From assembly GCF_030269925.1 (NCBI RefSeq), contig NC_085109.1, forward strand, positions 7,564,001 through 7,628,000: 64,000 nucleotides of DNA, written 5' to 3'. Every line of letters begins with the position of its first letter. Within the stretch, counting starts at the first letter, position 1. The position numbers were made by a program, and so were the translations under genes. This document shows positions 10,581 through 23,410 of this stretch, in pieces. This DNA is from Bombyx mori. Taxonomy: Eukaryota > Arthropoda > Insecta > Lepidoptera > Bombycidae. The notes under the pieces are model-generated. The model was not told the origin of the DNA and searched no databases. It saw nothing but the letters and a program-made list of their open reading frames with translations.

Positions 10581-12591
10581 TTTGCTGTTGGGTGTACAAA
10601 AATTTACAAAATTAGATACTTTTTTATTATCATCCTATCCGATGCCATATATCTGTTTTCATCAATTAATTTCAGGTACATACATATAAGGATTAATTGT
10701 ATTCCTAAAATTAGTAAAATCGCTAATTCACGTTTACTGTTTTTACTTTTAAATAACATTATAGTTTTAAGAAACTACCTGTACTCGAGATATGGTCCCA
10801 TAAGTTCTAATACTCGCTATAATTATGTTCCGTTGTTAATATCACTTAGATATAGGAACAAATAAGCAAGCTGCGAGCAATTTATGAAACCAGGAAAATA
10901 ATTAAAACTACTTTCACGGTTTATTCTACCATTATTTGTTAAGGACTTTTGCCGCGAAGATATATAGCCTATAAGCCACCTTCGAGCGCACGAGCGCCAA
11001 ATCACCGGATAGGAGTCGAAGTGGTCGCCATGACCGAAATCGGTCGGATGGATCATCATCATCATCATCATTATTTATTAACACGATTTTATTAGTTTTG
11101 TCTGTATGTTTATTTGTGTGCATGTAACGGAACTTGAAACGTCACTTTCGCTGACTAAAAGGCGTCCGTTTAACTGGAAAATTCGCATACGCATCAAGGA
11201 CTTTGCAATAAATCTATAACATCCCTCTAATATCCGGACTAGTATCAAAAAGTAATAAAGAATTAAATTAATTATTAGAACGGTTGTGTGGTTTTTTTAA
11301 AGTTATATTTATATATTTATTATTTTCGTTTCATTATTTAATACATATCATGTCTTCAGTTTTCGTTGTCATGGACAACCAACCCACCAGTGGTCTGAAC
11401 ATAGCATTTGTATGATCACATTACCATGATTAAGTCGGTACGGGAGGCGCCATTGTTCAAATTAGCGGGTGTAACGCCGTGTCATTGTGCTTCATAGGAA
11501 ACTATGAAACTGTAAAAAAAAACTAAACAATGCTGCAATCACATTTACTATGTGATGGCGAATGTGAGAAAATACAACAATCAAAACACGTAAGCTTTGT
11601 GAAGTACTTGTACATATGTTTATTTTCAAGATAATCCATAAACGAAGTTTAAATTAATTATTATTATATTTATGAAAAGGATAAAAATATATGATAAAAA
11701 ATTAAGCCCAATTAATTAATTATAACCATATGTTATAGACTACAGAAAGTTTAAGTTATTTTTTATAACAATTTTTTTATTTGTATCAATCAAAATATGA
11801 ATCCCTTGTATCGATGTATCTCTGTCAGCGCTGTGGTTATTTTTAAATGCCTTTGTTGAGTTATAATATTATATTATATTAACTGCTGTTCATTCATCAT
11901 TCATGTGTATTTCAAAAAGAAGTCCAAGATATCCGAAAGCCTGTCATTAATTTAGGTGTAATTAGCAAAAAAAAACTGATGGACCACAGAATTATTGCCT
12001 TTGTAATGAGATTTTATAATGATTCAATGAACAATCAAACTAAAATTGAGATGAAAGTGTAAGTTAAGGGTGGGAACTATACGAGCACATGCATAATTTA
12101 CCTTGAACAATGCGACTGTTACCCAACCAAAAATAGAGAATATGAAACACTCAATCGTATAAAACTTTGAAATGAATTTTAAAATTTCAACCTAATATGT
12201 TGTAAATGACAATATATATTTTAATTTGCCAAGTACTATTGAAGGTTTGACAAATTAGTATACTAATCAAAATTATATTCGACAACAGTTTTATTTTAAG
12301 TATGTAATTTAATATCAGAATGTTCTTTACAATAGATTTAACAAAGTTAATTTCGTATTAAAAGATTATAAAAGTGACACTGAAATACTTTACATAATAC
12401 GTGTCATAAGCTTGTTCATACTTACTAAAGCGATTTTTTATCCGAGTTGGCCGTTCATACAATATTATTTTAAATTAGCCTAGTTTCACGGTAATTTCGC
12501 TAGGATTTATTGTAAAAAAGCATTGTAATATTGTTTATCATTTATGTGTATGTTAATAGTTCCTGGTTTTTTTTTTGCAATATAAAGTATT
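10581..12591. other. non-coding stretch with ATC microsatellite
   Basis: A short (ATC)n run at about 11051-11071 explains the Met-rich and Asp-rich minus frames there. No gene supported. Confidence 0.5.
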
Positions 12592-12832
12592 ATGGTAGTA
12601 GGACATCTTGTGAGTCCGCACGGGTACCAATACACAGACTATTCCTGGGGTGAAGCAGTAATGCTTTTCGGTTTGACGGGTCAGGCAGCCGTTGTTATTG
12701 TAAAAATTTAGACCTTAGAACTCACATCTCAAGGTGGGCGGCGGCATTAATTTGGTTGATGTCTCTGGGCTCCGGTGATCACTGGACACCAGGTGTGCTG
12801 TGATCTCGTCCACCCATGTAAAGCATGAAAAA
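12592..12832 (+). repeat. SINE-like repeat, diverged
   Basis: ATGGTAGTAGGACATCTTGTG head, middle GTGAAGCAGTAATGCTTTTC, tail CCAGGTGTGCTGTGATCTCG. Clearly the same repeat as 790-1035 with many substitutions, so an old copy. Confidence 0.8.
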
Positions 12833-15790
12833 ATTATTACACGCTTATGCGTTTATTATAGATCCATGAATTTTATTGAAAGTATTCTAATTACGAATTG
12901 AAAGTCGACATTAACGTTCTGGTCGGACGTAAAAATGGCCTAATTGCAGGAAAGTGAGATTCGAAGTACGAAACCATTACAGCGAATGTTAAAAGTTAGC
13001 ACTTACAGTGAATAATTAATTAGATATTAAGCCTTACATTCAATTAGGCTTAATTTATTTTCTATGACAAATATGGACATACCCGTATTATATCAATGAA
13101 TGTCATTTAATGCCTACGGATATGTTATAAATTGTTCATTTTAATTTCGGTAACACAGGGATTCATTTAAAAGTGTACGAAATATAAGCTTACTGATATT
13201 CTAAAGGAATAAACTGGTGATATTTTGAATTTAAAAAAAAAATATGCATTTCATACGTGGTAGAACAGAGAAATCTTCTGAAGTATTCTAAGTCTCTCGA
13301 AGACTAAATCGTATACATCTATACGATTTAGTTCTGTTTCTGTTTGTTCCTTTTTAGTTTCGCTTCTCCAGTGTCATTACCGTTTCATCGATCTTCTAAA
13401 TACAACGGTATTAAATATGTTTTCGTTGGGATACATTTACGAAAACTATTACAATAGAAAAAATCGTGAAACATAAAAACTCATCAACAATAAATCATTG
13501 ATGTTAAAAAAATGATCTTCATGATAATAACTTAATAAGTAATCTGTCAGTGTATTTCTAGCTTTTGTAAAATACTAACCACAGCCTTACTGTGCGAAAT
13601 CTGATCCTAGTAGAATGTAGACCTAAGGTCAGCAAAACAAGTCTACCAGAGCGCGAGATATCAAGTAAGTTTACGGCGTATAGAATTATCTCTGTTGTCT
13701 ATGCATTTTATTATTAATTTACTTTGTAGTGCCTTATTAAGTTGCTATAATAATTCGCTTCAGTCTAAGCTATATGTTCTATATGTTATGATGTGAATAA
13801 AGAAGTTTTTTACACAGAATAAGTTCAAAGTATTGTTAAAGTTCAGTCACCTGTTAATCGTACAATTTTATACCAAGATTATCTTTGATTCAAAAATATA
13901 TAAATTATTTCTTTAAGGTAAATAAGTATTGCTTTTCAATATAATTCGTTATTTCTAAAAATCAATGTCGCGTCAAAAAATGGCGCGTGCGAGGCAAATT
14001 GCTTGTTTATCTGTACCAAGCGGAAATAAGTGTCTCCGTTAGATAATATTATATTAAAGTCTTGACAGAACCGAGAGTTATTAGCAATGTCAGTCGCAGA
14101 AACAGAACAGATAGTAAGTAGTACCTAACCTAAAAGTAGCAAATAAAAAAGTGTAGAAACACTTGCTTGACTTTTAACAACTCATTACGTCGTATGTATT
14201 TGTCCGTTACAGATGTTTAAAAAAAGAAAATAAAGAAACGTAAATAATTAAAAATCCAAATACATACACCGAACCGTGTCAGGACGATGTCCATCTTATG
14301 GACGCACAAGCAAGATGTTTAATGAAATGACAAAAAGATAATTTATGGCACGTAATGCGGCCCGGAACGTGAGCTTGAGCAGTTTTAAAAACCGCCACCT
14401 TCTATTAGTTGAAGTAAAATAAACTACACGTGTAACGAATACTGGTATAAAGAAGGTTTTAGACTTGTAAAAGGCGATAACATAAACCGGTTTATAAATT
14501 CACGTAAAACCACGTCGATATGTTTTCATTAAATTCGTTGAGATAATTTTGGCAAATGGATTATTGGAAATGTTCAATACTTATAAACTATTCTCCAAAG
14601 CTTACACGATTACAAAACATGATGATTGTAAAAATATTTAGCAAAAATCCAACAACTTAATAAAACGTTACATTTCCTTTTTTAATTCTTGTTTATCTTA
14701 CTTAGTAGCTAGGATGAGGACCTTTTTTTCTGGAGGCAATACGGCAATAGGACATCCGTAGTGGAATTACATTTTAAATAATTAAGATACATTAGAAATT
14801 ATAATGAAATCTAACAGAATTGTTTTCATCGCCTCTTCTTAATAACAACCTAATACAGTAGGTTGATGACCCCTAGCCGAAAAGGATATTGCTGGCTCCA
14901 TTCTCTTTGCTAATTGCATAACTGTACCATTATTTGTCCGCAGAGTACACGACACATCTGCGTTACACTTTTCCAACACATTATTCACTTCTTAGATTCC
15001 TAAAGTTCATTGCTACAATCAATTTCATGTTATCACCTGTTAGTCCATAGTGATATTTAAGATTATTCTAAATTCTTATAGAGCACCCTACATACAGTAA
15101 TCAATAGTTTCATTTATCTATTTAATTGCATAGACACCAACTATAACCACATTTAAAATACAATTTTCAAATACACTATTAAATTTTTTCAATGAAATTT
15201 ACTTTGCATAAAAGGGACGGTATATGTCTCCTCATTATCTACTACATACTTTACAATTATATCTCAGAACTTTGTAAGCCGATATAAATCAATTATTTTT
15301 ATATCAACTTCTACTATTGTATGTTATGAGTACTGGCCTGTATATACAAGTTTATTTTACACATGATGCAGAATACACAAGTTAACATACAAGTTATAAT
15401 ACCAAAAATGTAGTTATTAATAATGATTGTTCTATTTTCTTTGGTTCAAGAAAACTTCTCGATATAAATGTATACTGCGATCACCAAATAAATTGGTGTG
15501 AGACTATTTAAGTACTTATGTTGAACACACAGCTTTAGAACGACTGTGCCAAAGAGTCGAATATCGAAATAATTTATTTTCGCAATAAATTTTCAGAACG
15601 AAAGTTGACCGGCAGAAATAAATAAAGTAAATAACTAATAACACATCAAATATATAAAACTGTCGTTCAACATTTTCGACTGACATTTTTCATTTCGTTG
15701 ATGAGCAGCTTCGCTACCAATTTATGACGTTCTCAAGGAAAGTTTTCACGTAAATATTTGCTGGGATTTTTTTATTTATTGTTCGGAATT
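12833..15790. other. long AT-rich non-coding stretch
   Basis: About 3 kb with no supported gene, RNA or mobile element. A short inverted word (CTAAATCGTATA / TATACGATTTAG) sits near 13303-13333. Confidence 0.45.
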
Positions 15791-15799
15791 CGGGACTAT

Positions 15800-16157
15800 T
15801 ACGAGGTTGACCCAAAACTGCCGAGACGTGTTCCCGTCACGTCAGAAGGAGGGTAACAGGCGCACGTGTCAACTTTCTCCGCGAGACAAGCAAAACGTTC
15901 TATTTTCATTTGTTGCGACATAATTTTTTAATCGTCTCGCTAACGGGCTGCGGACATCTGGAAAAAGCCATTGTCTCAATTTTACTATTTCACGTTACGT
16001 CACATTAACGACTTCACGTGTGCTGTGCTGGTTTACACAACTATAATAAGTTTTTTTAACTTATTTTCTTTAATTAAGTTTTAAGTCTCCGTTAACAGCG
16101 TAAATAAAAACAACTATTCAAGTGTGAACAAACCCATATTATAACAATAACGCAGCC
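15800..16157. promoter_or_regulatory. CpG-richer block, possible promoter or enhancer
   Basis: Locally richer in CG dinucleotides than its flanks, with CRE-like and E-box-like words (CCGTCACGTCAG, GTTACGTCAC, TTCACGTGTG). A small frame MMPLKTTGLLSTATLRLI begins at 16158 just downstream. No linked exon could be proven, so this is tentative. Confidence 0.25.
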
Positions 16158-16495
16158 ATGATGCCCCTGAAAACCACTGGCTTGTTGTCGACAGCTACTT
16201 TACGGCTTATTGAATCTCGGTGTTCCCTCTCGATTGGTTCAATAATCGATTATATGCTCGATAAAATAATCATTTTCACGTCATACCTCTACGACCCTCG
16301 CTATCAAAAGAAGCAAAGATATATCTATATCGCTAGGTCGATAAAATAGTTGGTCTATCGTACCCTGATTGTGGTATTACTGTTTTGTTTCGTTGGTGTT
16401 TTCAGTACTCATAATGAAAGAGTAAATCAAAGCTTGGAACTACTTAATATTTAAGATTTATTTAATAATCTGTTTTACATATTATATCGTCATGA

Positions 16496-16566
16496 CCTAA
16501 AGGTTTAGCGCTTGATGAACTCGTATCAAGCAATACCATTATGCTGGTGTTCGAATCTCCAATTAC
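16496..16566 (+). repeat. possible tRNA-derived SINE fragment
   Basis: AAAGGTTTAGCGCTTG (A-box-like) is followed about 45 nt later by GGTGTTCGAATCTCC (B-box-like). The cloverleaf is not convincing as a functional tRNA, and no other copy is present. Confidence 0.3.
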
Positions 16567-16856
16567 CTTATTATTTTTAAGGAAAAAGTGCCTATAAAAT
16601 AACATCATGTATTACAAAACAGGATCACAAAATTTATAAATTTCTGTCAGTACCGGGTAGCATTAGACAGTAATTTTTTGAATTAAAACCAAACAAGTAA
16701 AATTTGTTTTTCAAAGCCCCTACAATGCTGAAACATATTTGAAACTAATTTCCCGTATTTTTTATTTAGAAAATTTATCGTAATATCTTCAACATACTTG
16801 AGTAAGGACAATATTGATGGCTCATAAAAAGGTGTTGTTACTTTCGATTGATTTTT
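16567..16856. other. non-coding stretch
   Basis: AT-rich; nothing supported. Confidence 0.4.
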
Positions 16857-17143
16857 GGCTGCTCTTTTTTTTTTTTTTTTTTTTTTTTCTACCTATGCCT
16901 TGAGAGGCTATTTCAGCTTCACCCTAACGTTTGTAGGTGAGCTCGCGGGGCTCAACCGGAGAGTTGCTAACACTGACCCTAGCAAGAGCAGTGCTTCGCA
17001 GAATCTACCACCGGATCGGAAACACGACCCACTGAGAAGATCCGGCGAGAAACTCAGTGGGCTGTGTCTATGGGTTAGTTCGCTCGTCGAGCCCTTCGTC
17101 GCAAGCGACGGGTTCGACGAGGACGGTGACCGGAAGGCTGCTC
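16857..17143 (-). mobile_element. LINE-A 3' end with 8-bp target duplication
   Basis: Poly-T from 16865, then the reverse complement of the LINE-A tail to 17135 (GCAAGCGACGGGTTCGACGA near its end). Flanked by GGCTGCTC at 16857-16864 and 17136-17143, a target site duplication. Very close in sequence to the 23411-27373 copy, implying recent insertion. Confidence 0.88.
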
Positions 17144-17239
17144 AATGAACTGCTTTTAATCACATCGTGCTCAAACCTCTTCTTCGTAGAATTGTAGCAC
17201 TTAGAATGGATGGCATAGTTATTTATTTAGCTTCATAAT

Positions 17240-17495
17240 TGAGGCCGTCAGCGCAAAAGTGGCCTAACCCCCAATTCATATTCGTGCTTACGTATTGCAA
17301 TTTATTTAAAACATAAGAAATTTTGATGCAAAATCGGCTTATCCCTAGTTTCATCCGTAGATAACAGATGACTTTGTAAGCATCATTTTAGCGCGTACTT
17401 TTTTTGCCTACGAAGTATTGTAAAGGTAGATTCGAACCTCATTATCTCCATACTAACAATGGTAAGCTTAGGCCACTTTTGCGCTTACGGCCTCA
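17240..17495. mobile_element. 256-bp MITE with ~28-bp terminal inverted repeats
   Basis: Left end TGAGGCCGTCAGCGCAAAAG(TGGCCTAA) and right end TTAGGCCACTTTTGCGCTTA(CGGCCTCA) are near-perfect inverted repeats with one mismatch. The interior is AT-rich and non-coding. A lone TTGAGGCCGTGTTCGTGCAA at about 17720 may be a third, degraded terminus. Confidence 0.7.
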
Positions 17496-17930
17496 TTTAA
17501 CTAAATAGGTTTATTAAAACATTGTAAATAGTTTCCAAATTCGATTTTAATAAATTAAAAATCACGCAAACAGAACTACAATAAAACATTCTTACGTCAT
17601 GTGTATATTTATCATCTAAACAGTTGAGTGGTCGCGGTAGCACCCATATCACGTACAATGACAAAGAACGTTTTGGTCGGTTCATTGGTCACACAGAGGT
17701 TCATTGTTTGAGAAGGTAATTGAGGCCGTGTTCGTGCAAAATGTTTTCCAATCCACACATTATTACTGCTGGCTTCTTTTAAAATTCTATTTCGAATGTA
17801 GGCCTACATTTGATGAACTCATTACATACTGCAAGGTTGAAAGCTAATTTTCGAATTTGCTGCGAATCTGTAACATTTTCTATAGTTTTGTCTATCATGT
17901 TTCGTTTTTCGAATTGGAACTAAATTTGAA
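17496..17930. other. non-coding stretch
   Basis: No gene supported; includes the orphan MITE-like terminus near 17720. Confidence 0.4.
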
Positions 17931-18374
17931 TATAGAACATAAGGATATATATTTTTTAATCCTCTATTCCTTTTTTTTTAATTTAAACAGACTTGTATTT
18001 TGGACGACACGATTGCAAGAGTATTGAAAATACGGACGTGTATTATACGAAAAGAGAAAACCAACCTTTTTTATTTTTAATATAGACCATAAGAATATTT
18101 TCATTTTAATCCTCTATTCCTTTTTTTTTAAATATTAAACAAACTTGTATTTTGGACGACACGAATGCAAGAGTATTGAAAATAACGGACGTGTATTAGG
18201 TATACGAAAACAGAAAACCAACCTTTTTAATTTTTAATATAGAACATAAGAATATTTACTTTTTAATCCTCTATTCCATTTTTTTTATATTAAACAGACT
18301 TATATTTTAGATGACACGAATGCAAGATTGTTTAAAATACGAACGTGTATTATAAGAAAACAGAAAACCAACCT
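17931..18374 (+). repeat. threefold tandem repeat, ~150-bp unit
   Basis: Three units start at TATAGAACATAAG (17931), TATAGACCATAAG (18081) and TATAGAACATAAG (18238). Each carries TTTTAATCCTCTATTCC, a T-run, ACTTGTATTTTGGACGACAC (third: ATATTTTAGATGACAC) and an AGAAAACCAACCT end. The third unit runs into the candidate exon at 18361-18471. Confidence 0.85.
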
Positions 18375-18471
18375 ACGTTCGATCATCACAGAACTAGACG
18401 TTGTTTATGAAACAACTAATGTGGTTTTCGAAATGCTTCTAAGAACGGACAGTTTAATGATGCCAAAATAC
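18361..18471 (+). CDS. candidate internal exon, unrecognised
   Basis: After an AAGAAAACAG acceptor-like site the frame reads KTNLRSIITELDVVYETTNV and continues ..FEMLLRTDSLMMPKY, reaching an exact donor A|GTAAGT at 18472. No family is recognised and no partner exon was found, and the acceptor lacks a good pyrimidine tract. The upstream tandem repeat repeats the acceptor-like part twice more. It could equally be a chance frame. Confidence 0.22.
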
Positions 18472-18924
18472 AGTAAGTATTGCGTAAGAGTCTATAGCAA
18501 ATTGAAGTCTACACCGAATGTTTGGGTAAAGGCCAAATCATAACAATAGATAAAAAATATTTATTGCGTACCTACCAGTACGTGATCTATGCGACATGAT
18601 TCGAAAAAACTATTACAAATCTTGTAAGATATTTTGTTTGTTTATTTGTCGTGATATGTACGTTCGAGCATAGCTAATCGGATTATAGTAACTTCAAACT
18701 TTGTGTAGTTGTTGTTGCCGCTTCATAGAAGATTTTTGCATATCCTAACATATAATAGACAACATACAGCAGCCCCAAGTAATGGTAGTATTTATTTACT
18801 AAATAGTAGCTTAATATTTAAAGGAATGTATTAACCGCGCTTTTTCTTAGCAGAGTCCTGATAACTCCGTAGAGTAAACACTCAGTTGAATTCATAATTA
18901 TATGGAATTAGTACAAAAGTTGCA

Positions 18925-19195
18925 TACGGAAACCCAAGTCAAACTGTCAGACTTCAAGATACTGTTAGTTCTTTTTGTGTGGAAACAAATCTAAGTGTCT
19001 AGAAATCAGTTATAGAAAATTAGATGGCAGTTGATAATGGAGGTAGCACAATAGTCAAATATCGACGAATAACAAACGCCTTAGGTGTATGTGACCAGGA
19101 TAATTGTAAAGTATTCAAAACGTCAGAAACAATAAAATGAGAATAATATACGCAAAACTAAACCATAAAAGGCGACTTAATTATAGAAGACAAAA
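18925..19195 (+). repeat. old dispersed repeat, copy 1 of 3
   Basis: Shares ordered words with 47262-47470 (AACCCAAGTCAAA, GTTAGTTCTTTTTGTGTGGAAA, GCACAATAGTCAAA) and, toward its end, with 32195-32415 (GTCAGAAAYAATA, AACATAAAAG-like words). Highly diverged and non-coding; class unknown. Confidence 0.5.
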
Positions 19196-19420
19196 AATAA
19201 TGAGGCGATTAAATAGAAACTTTCGTTTGTATTGGTGCTAACTTGCTGTAAATTTTTTGAAGTCTGCAGACTATCCTAGCAATTATTGTTTACTTTTTTT
19301 AAATCTTGGACATTATTGTCTAACAGACACTTTATCATTGCACATAGCTAGTAACGTGGAAGTAAGATAGAGAACATTCAAGCAGTCTTTGCACAAGTCT
19401 TTTTAAGTAGTTTATTAATG

Positions 19421-19690
19421 TAACAAAATGTATAAAATTTACCACACCTAATGTTAGACAAGTAGACACTAATATCACTGTAAGTGGAGAGACACTGGAG
19501 CTTGTGGATTCGACAGTTTTTCTTGGTATAACAGTTGATTCCAAGCTGCAGTGGGGTCCTCACATATGCAAGTTAGCGAGTAGACTTAGTTCTGCAGCGT
19601 TTGCGGTAAAAAAAATACGAACGTATATTAATGAAGATACGGCACGTCTGGTTTATTTCAGTTATTTTCATAGTGTGAATTTTTTAATTG
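19421..19690 (+). mobile_element. LINE reverse transcriptase C-terminal fragment (third family)
   Basis: Frame from about 19421 reads TKCIKFTTPNVRQVDTNITV, then ETLELVDSTVFLGITVDSKL, GPHICKLASRLSSAAFAVKK and ..DTARLVYFSYFHSV. The 'FLG(I/L)x(I/V)D..L.W..HI..' and 'VYFAYFHS' blocks are the post-catalytic region of APE-type LINEs. It is neither LINE-A nor LINE-B, and is truncated at both ends. Confidence 0.75.
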
Positions 19691-19917
19691 AAAACGATCG
19701 AACGAAATCACGTTTAATTATATGTACACACACAGATATTATGCGATTAACACTCTTCAAAATAAATCAGACTACCGCCAAGTTATTTCGATATTCGCTT
19801 TATGAACATTTAGGTTCTCCCTCGTATGAATAGTGACAGTATGAACAACTCATTGTCTCTGCCCCACGCCGGCACTTAACATACGGTCACTTAATTGACT
19901 GCAAAATATATCTATAA
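19691..19917. other. short non-coding stretch
   Basis: Open sequence continues from the LINE fragment to 19833 but loses resemblance to reverse transcriptase; nothing else supported. Confidence 0.35.
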
Positions 19918-20065
19918 TCTATACTAATCTTATAAAGCCGAAGAGTTTGTTTGTTTGTTTGAACGCGCTAATCTCAGGAACTACTGGTCCGATTTGAAAA
20001 TTTATTTTAGGGTCAGACACCTAATTTATTGAGGAAGGCTATATAAAATCACGCTAAGTTAATTA
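19918..20065 (+). mobile_element. Helitron-like 5' end fragment, family H3
   Basis: Starts TCTATACTAATCTTATAAAG and carries GTTTGTTTGTTTGAACGCGC and CAGGAACTACTGGTCCGATT, a start widely seen in lepidopteran Helitron-like repeats (recollection, not searched). The 3' end is not seen. Confidence 0.5.
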
Positions 20066-22200
20066 TAGATTTTTCTGGATTTCTCCAGGATCCCCTCATC
20101 AGATCTTGATCATTACAGGACCATTCGGGAAGTCTACCCTTTCGAACAAAAAAAGAAAAAAGAATTATCAGAATCGGTTCAAGTCACACTTATTATTAAG
20201 TGCCACTTTCACAAAGACTATAGTATACATGGAAATCACAAGTTTGCTACATCCTTTCACTAAATTTGCATACCGAAGCTAATATTCGAATTGCATTTGG
20301 CACTCGTGACTGATCTCCAAACTTTTTTGTCACCCGTGTCTAAAGCAGTTCTGAAATGCACTTTATTTTAAGTTAAAAGTCATGAAGTAGGTACTTCAGC
20401 AAAATTTTCCGTTTCGTAATTGACCGTTGTTGGCCGTCAAATAGATTCTAAAGATTTATTATTTAACGTAGAAACAATTATTATATTAAGTAATTTGTGA
20501 AGACCCGTGCAAGTCCAATGCGCTAGACTGAAAAATGCTTTAGTTTTTTCCCAATATGGACAATGAAACGCTTGCTACACCTGGCGTTGAGAAGTTTCCA
20601 AAGTTTCATACACATATCAATGTGATTACCCTTCTTACAACATGAGATGGAGGTCTCAATTAAATCTACTGTATAACGGCTGTCCCCCACCCTACAAACC
20701 GGAACGCATGACTACTTTGCCTTCTAGTACAGCGTAGGCTTACAATGCGTCCTTCACGTATTTGTAATCAATAAGGTATATATTTTAATATATTAATGAT
20801 ACTGAAGATAAATCATAAAGATACTGCTTTATTCTTTTAATTTTAAACTATTTATATCGTCAATGTTAACCAGTTTCTTTTTTTAATAATATGTAATTAG
20901 TCCTACGCTGACGACAGGCGAGCGAACTAGCAACAACCGTAGCCGTATTTCAATATACACATTACTTTAAACATTATCAATTGTGAGTAGTGGTGAACAA
21001 AAATGAACATAGGTATGTACTCAAATATAAAAAAAATCTCATCCTCACTTACGTAGTTTTTAATTATTATTTTAGCGAACTAGATAGAATATTCCCGCGT
21101 CAGCCTCTTCAAAACTTTGTTGTATAAGCTTATGCGGTTACACTTAAAAATTTAGACGTCATTGTAGAAATAGTACATGCATATACTCGTATGTATTATA
21201 TGTAGTTACGTTAAAATCTAAATAAATTATGTATTCTAATATCGCGTCGCAACCGACATGTCATACTTAAGAAGCAATTTTCAACGGATATATTATAAGC
21301 ACGAAAATGTTAAGACAAGTTCTAGACAAAACTTTTAATACATTCAACATTGTTATGTTAATGTGTGCTAAGTCTGTGCGAGTTTTACTTGCTATTATTC
21401 TTATTATTATTTATTAACATTTAAAATGCCAAAAGGTTCAAAATAAATGAGGTATCTATTAAATACTATCGATTCACTTTCGACAAGTCACATGTATTAG
21501 TATTGTATTGCATTTAAAATACTTAAAAACAATTAAGTTCAGTAGTCCTCAAAACTGAAAAATATGCATTCTAAAAGTAGTGCGAGGCTATAATAGCTTT
21601 TGTTTATCCATAAGACTATAACGTCTATATTCTGCTACATTGTAATGATATGCAAGAATGACTACTAAATCGCTTCGAAGACTATAAATAAGCCTTAGCA
21701 CTAGCACTTCTGATCGTATGTAATCTTCGAATCGTTGGAATACACAGACCCAGGTCTGGGTCTAAACTAGCCACACGCTACATGTACCCACAGATTACAT
21801 CATACAGACTACATGTATCGTACCGTGCTGTTACTGCTATAAACTAACTCCTATAAATATTCAATAAACATCGTGATTCCTTTTGATATCTTTATTTGTA
21901 AGAGTAGGTCCGTTCTATTGTTTCCTCAAAAGAAATCTGCGCTCTTATTCGGAATTCGGAGGATAGAATAAAAATTATACATATATTTTCTTTAATTTTA
22001 TTAAGTAATGTTAATTTTGAGATAAATGCATTAAAGTTCCATATGTAAGCTTATATTTGTATATGTTTAAATCATAAAAAAACCTTTACAAACATGCGTA
22101 AGAAATCCGTCTCCGGTGTTTTGTTCTTCACATATCAATAAATTCTGAAATGCGCGTATTAATGCTGAGAATCCATCGAACTATTTATCATTTAAAAAAT
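20066..22200. other. non-coding stretch with a SINE scrap
   Basis: At 20645-20722 a minus-strand SINE remnant is visible (GGCTGTCCCCCACCCTACAA, ACCGGAACGCATG). Otherwise AT-rich without a supported gene. Confidence 0.5.
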
Positions 22201-22202
22201 AT

Positions 22203-22590
22203 GTGTGGTGTCGTGGGACACCGGATAGGAACGAAGTTCCTTATTATAAAATATTAATTTTAAGTTCTATTCGAGGTATAAAGAAAATAATTATTCGGGT
22301 AAACTTACCTACATTTTTTGTTATGATTTTTTATTGATAAAAAAGAAAAACTACGAAGTTATCAACTTTATTTTATTCACAATGATTTATAAAAAATATA
22401 TAATAATAATATACAAAGAAACAGCTATTTATATGAATAATAATAATAACTTACTTTAGACACTGTATAACCATCATACTAAGACTATACGTAAATAATA
22501 AAAATCTTACGTTACGGACATTCCCGGTTAGGGTACCCCTCCACATCGTCCCATAAGGAACTTCGTTCCAAAACTTCGTTCCAAAAAACT
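22203..22590. repeat. possible MITE-like unit
   Basis: The left side has GGTGTCGTGGGACACC (a hairpin) followed by GGAACGAAGTTCCTTAT. The right side has the inverse, ATAAGGAACTTCGTTCC at about 22552-22568, plus a second CTTCGTTCC. Ends and target duplication are unclear. Confidence 0.35.
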
Positions 22591-22599
22591 TCACATATT

Positions 22600-23340
22600 A
22601 CTGAAACTTTTTAGAAAACGCAAATTCCTTAAATTAACTGTGAAAACTTGTGCACGGCTTGAGAGTTTTCCTTCTACACGATTGCGTTGCTCTTAACAAA
22701 TCATTTACAGTTGAATTACTCAAGAACTAAGTTGAGAAAAACAACAATCATTCACGAATCATTACAGGGAAATCTCGAAAAAGAAACAACTATCGTAATT
22801 GGAACTCGAACAGAACAATTACATTACCAAACATTAAAGTTTGTTTCATAAACTTAATTTACACTTTCCGAGTTCAAATCTGTTGGGGACTCTTTAATTA
22901 AATATAATTTAGTTTCGTAGTTTTAATGCATGATATTGGATGACGTATTAAGAACTAATTATGTTAGATCGTAATATACTACGTAACAATATTGTTGTTT
23001 TGTATTATTATTTGTCATTTATCAACGAAATGGCACTAGTCCAAATAAGCCAATATTTACAAACATGACGGAAAAATATTCAATTAATTACAGAGAACTC
23101 ATACTGAAGTTTTCTTTTTGTTTCTTTTTTGTTTTTTTATTATTGCTTATTGGGTGATTTCGAGGAGTTCGGACGTTTCGGAACGTGTTAAGTAGATACC
23201 GGCGATGAGAGATATCATACGATACACCGTAAGTTTATCGAGTACTAACATCTTTTTACAATATTTGTTTAAGTTACAAGAAATGAGCACAAATATATGT
23301 AATTGTATGTGCATTTAAGTAATTACTTGTTTTTATGTAA
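22600..23340. other. non-coding stretch
   Basis: AT-rich flank of the LINE-A insertion; no supported gene. Confidence 0.45.
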
Positions 23341-23410
23341 TTGGGTTATATGAACAGCAGCAGATCTTTCGTCTTATTGAATTGTGTACAACAGGAACAA
23401 CATAACGGCA

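Noticed and set aside
11041..11075. CRISPR-like or tandem array
   Set aside because: Only a trinucleotide microsatellite; no repeat-spacer structure appears anywhere in the window, as expected for an animal genome.
10823..11123. Met-rich and Asp-rich minus frames
   Set aside because: Produced by an ATC microsatellite at 11051-11071.
16158..16349. 63-codon frame after the CpG-richer block
   Set aside because: Has a reasonable start context, but the sequence turns low-complexity after about 30 codons and no splice donor or homologue is evident.
16496..16566. Functional tRNA gene
   Set aside because: A- and B-box-like words exist but the stems do not pair into a cloverleaf.
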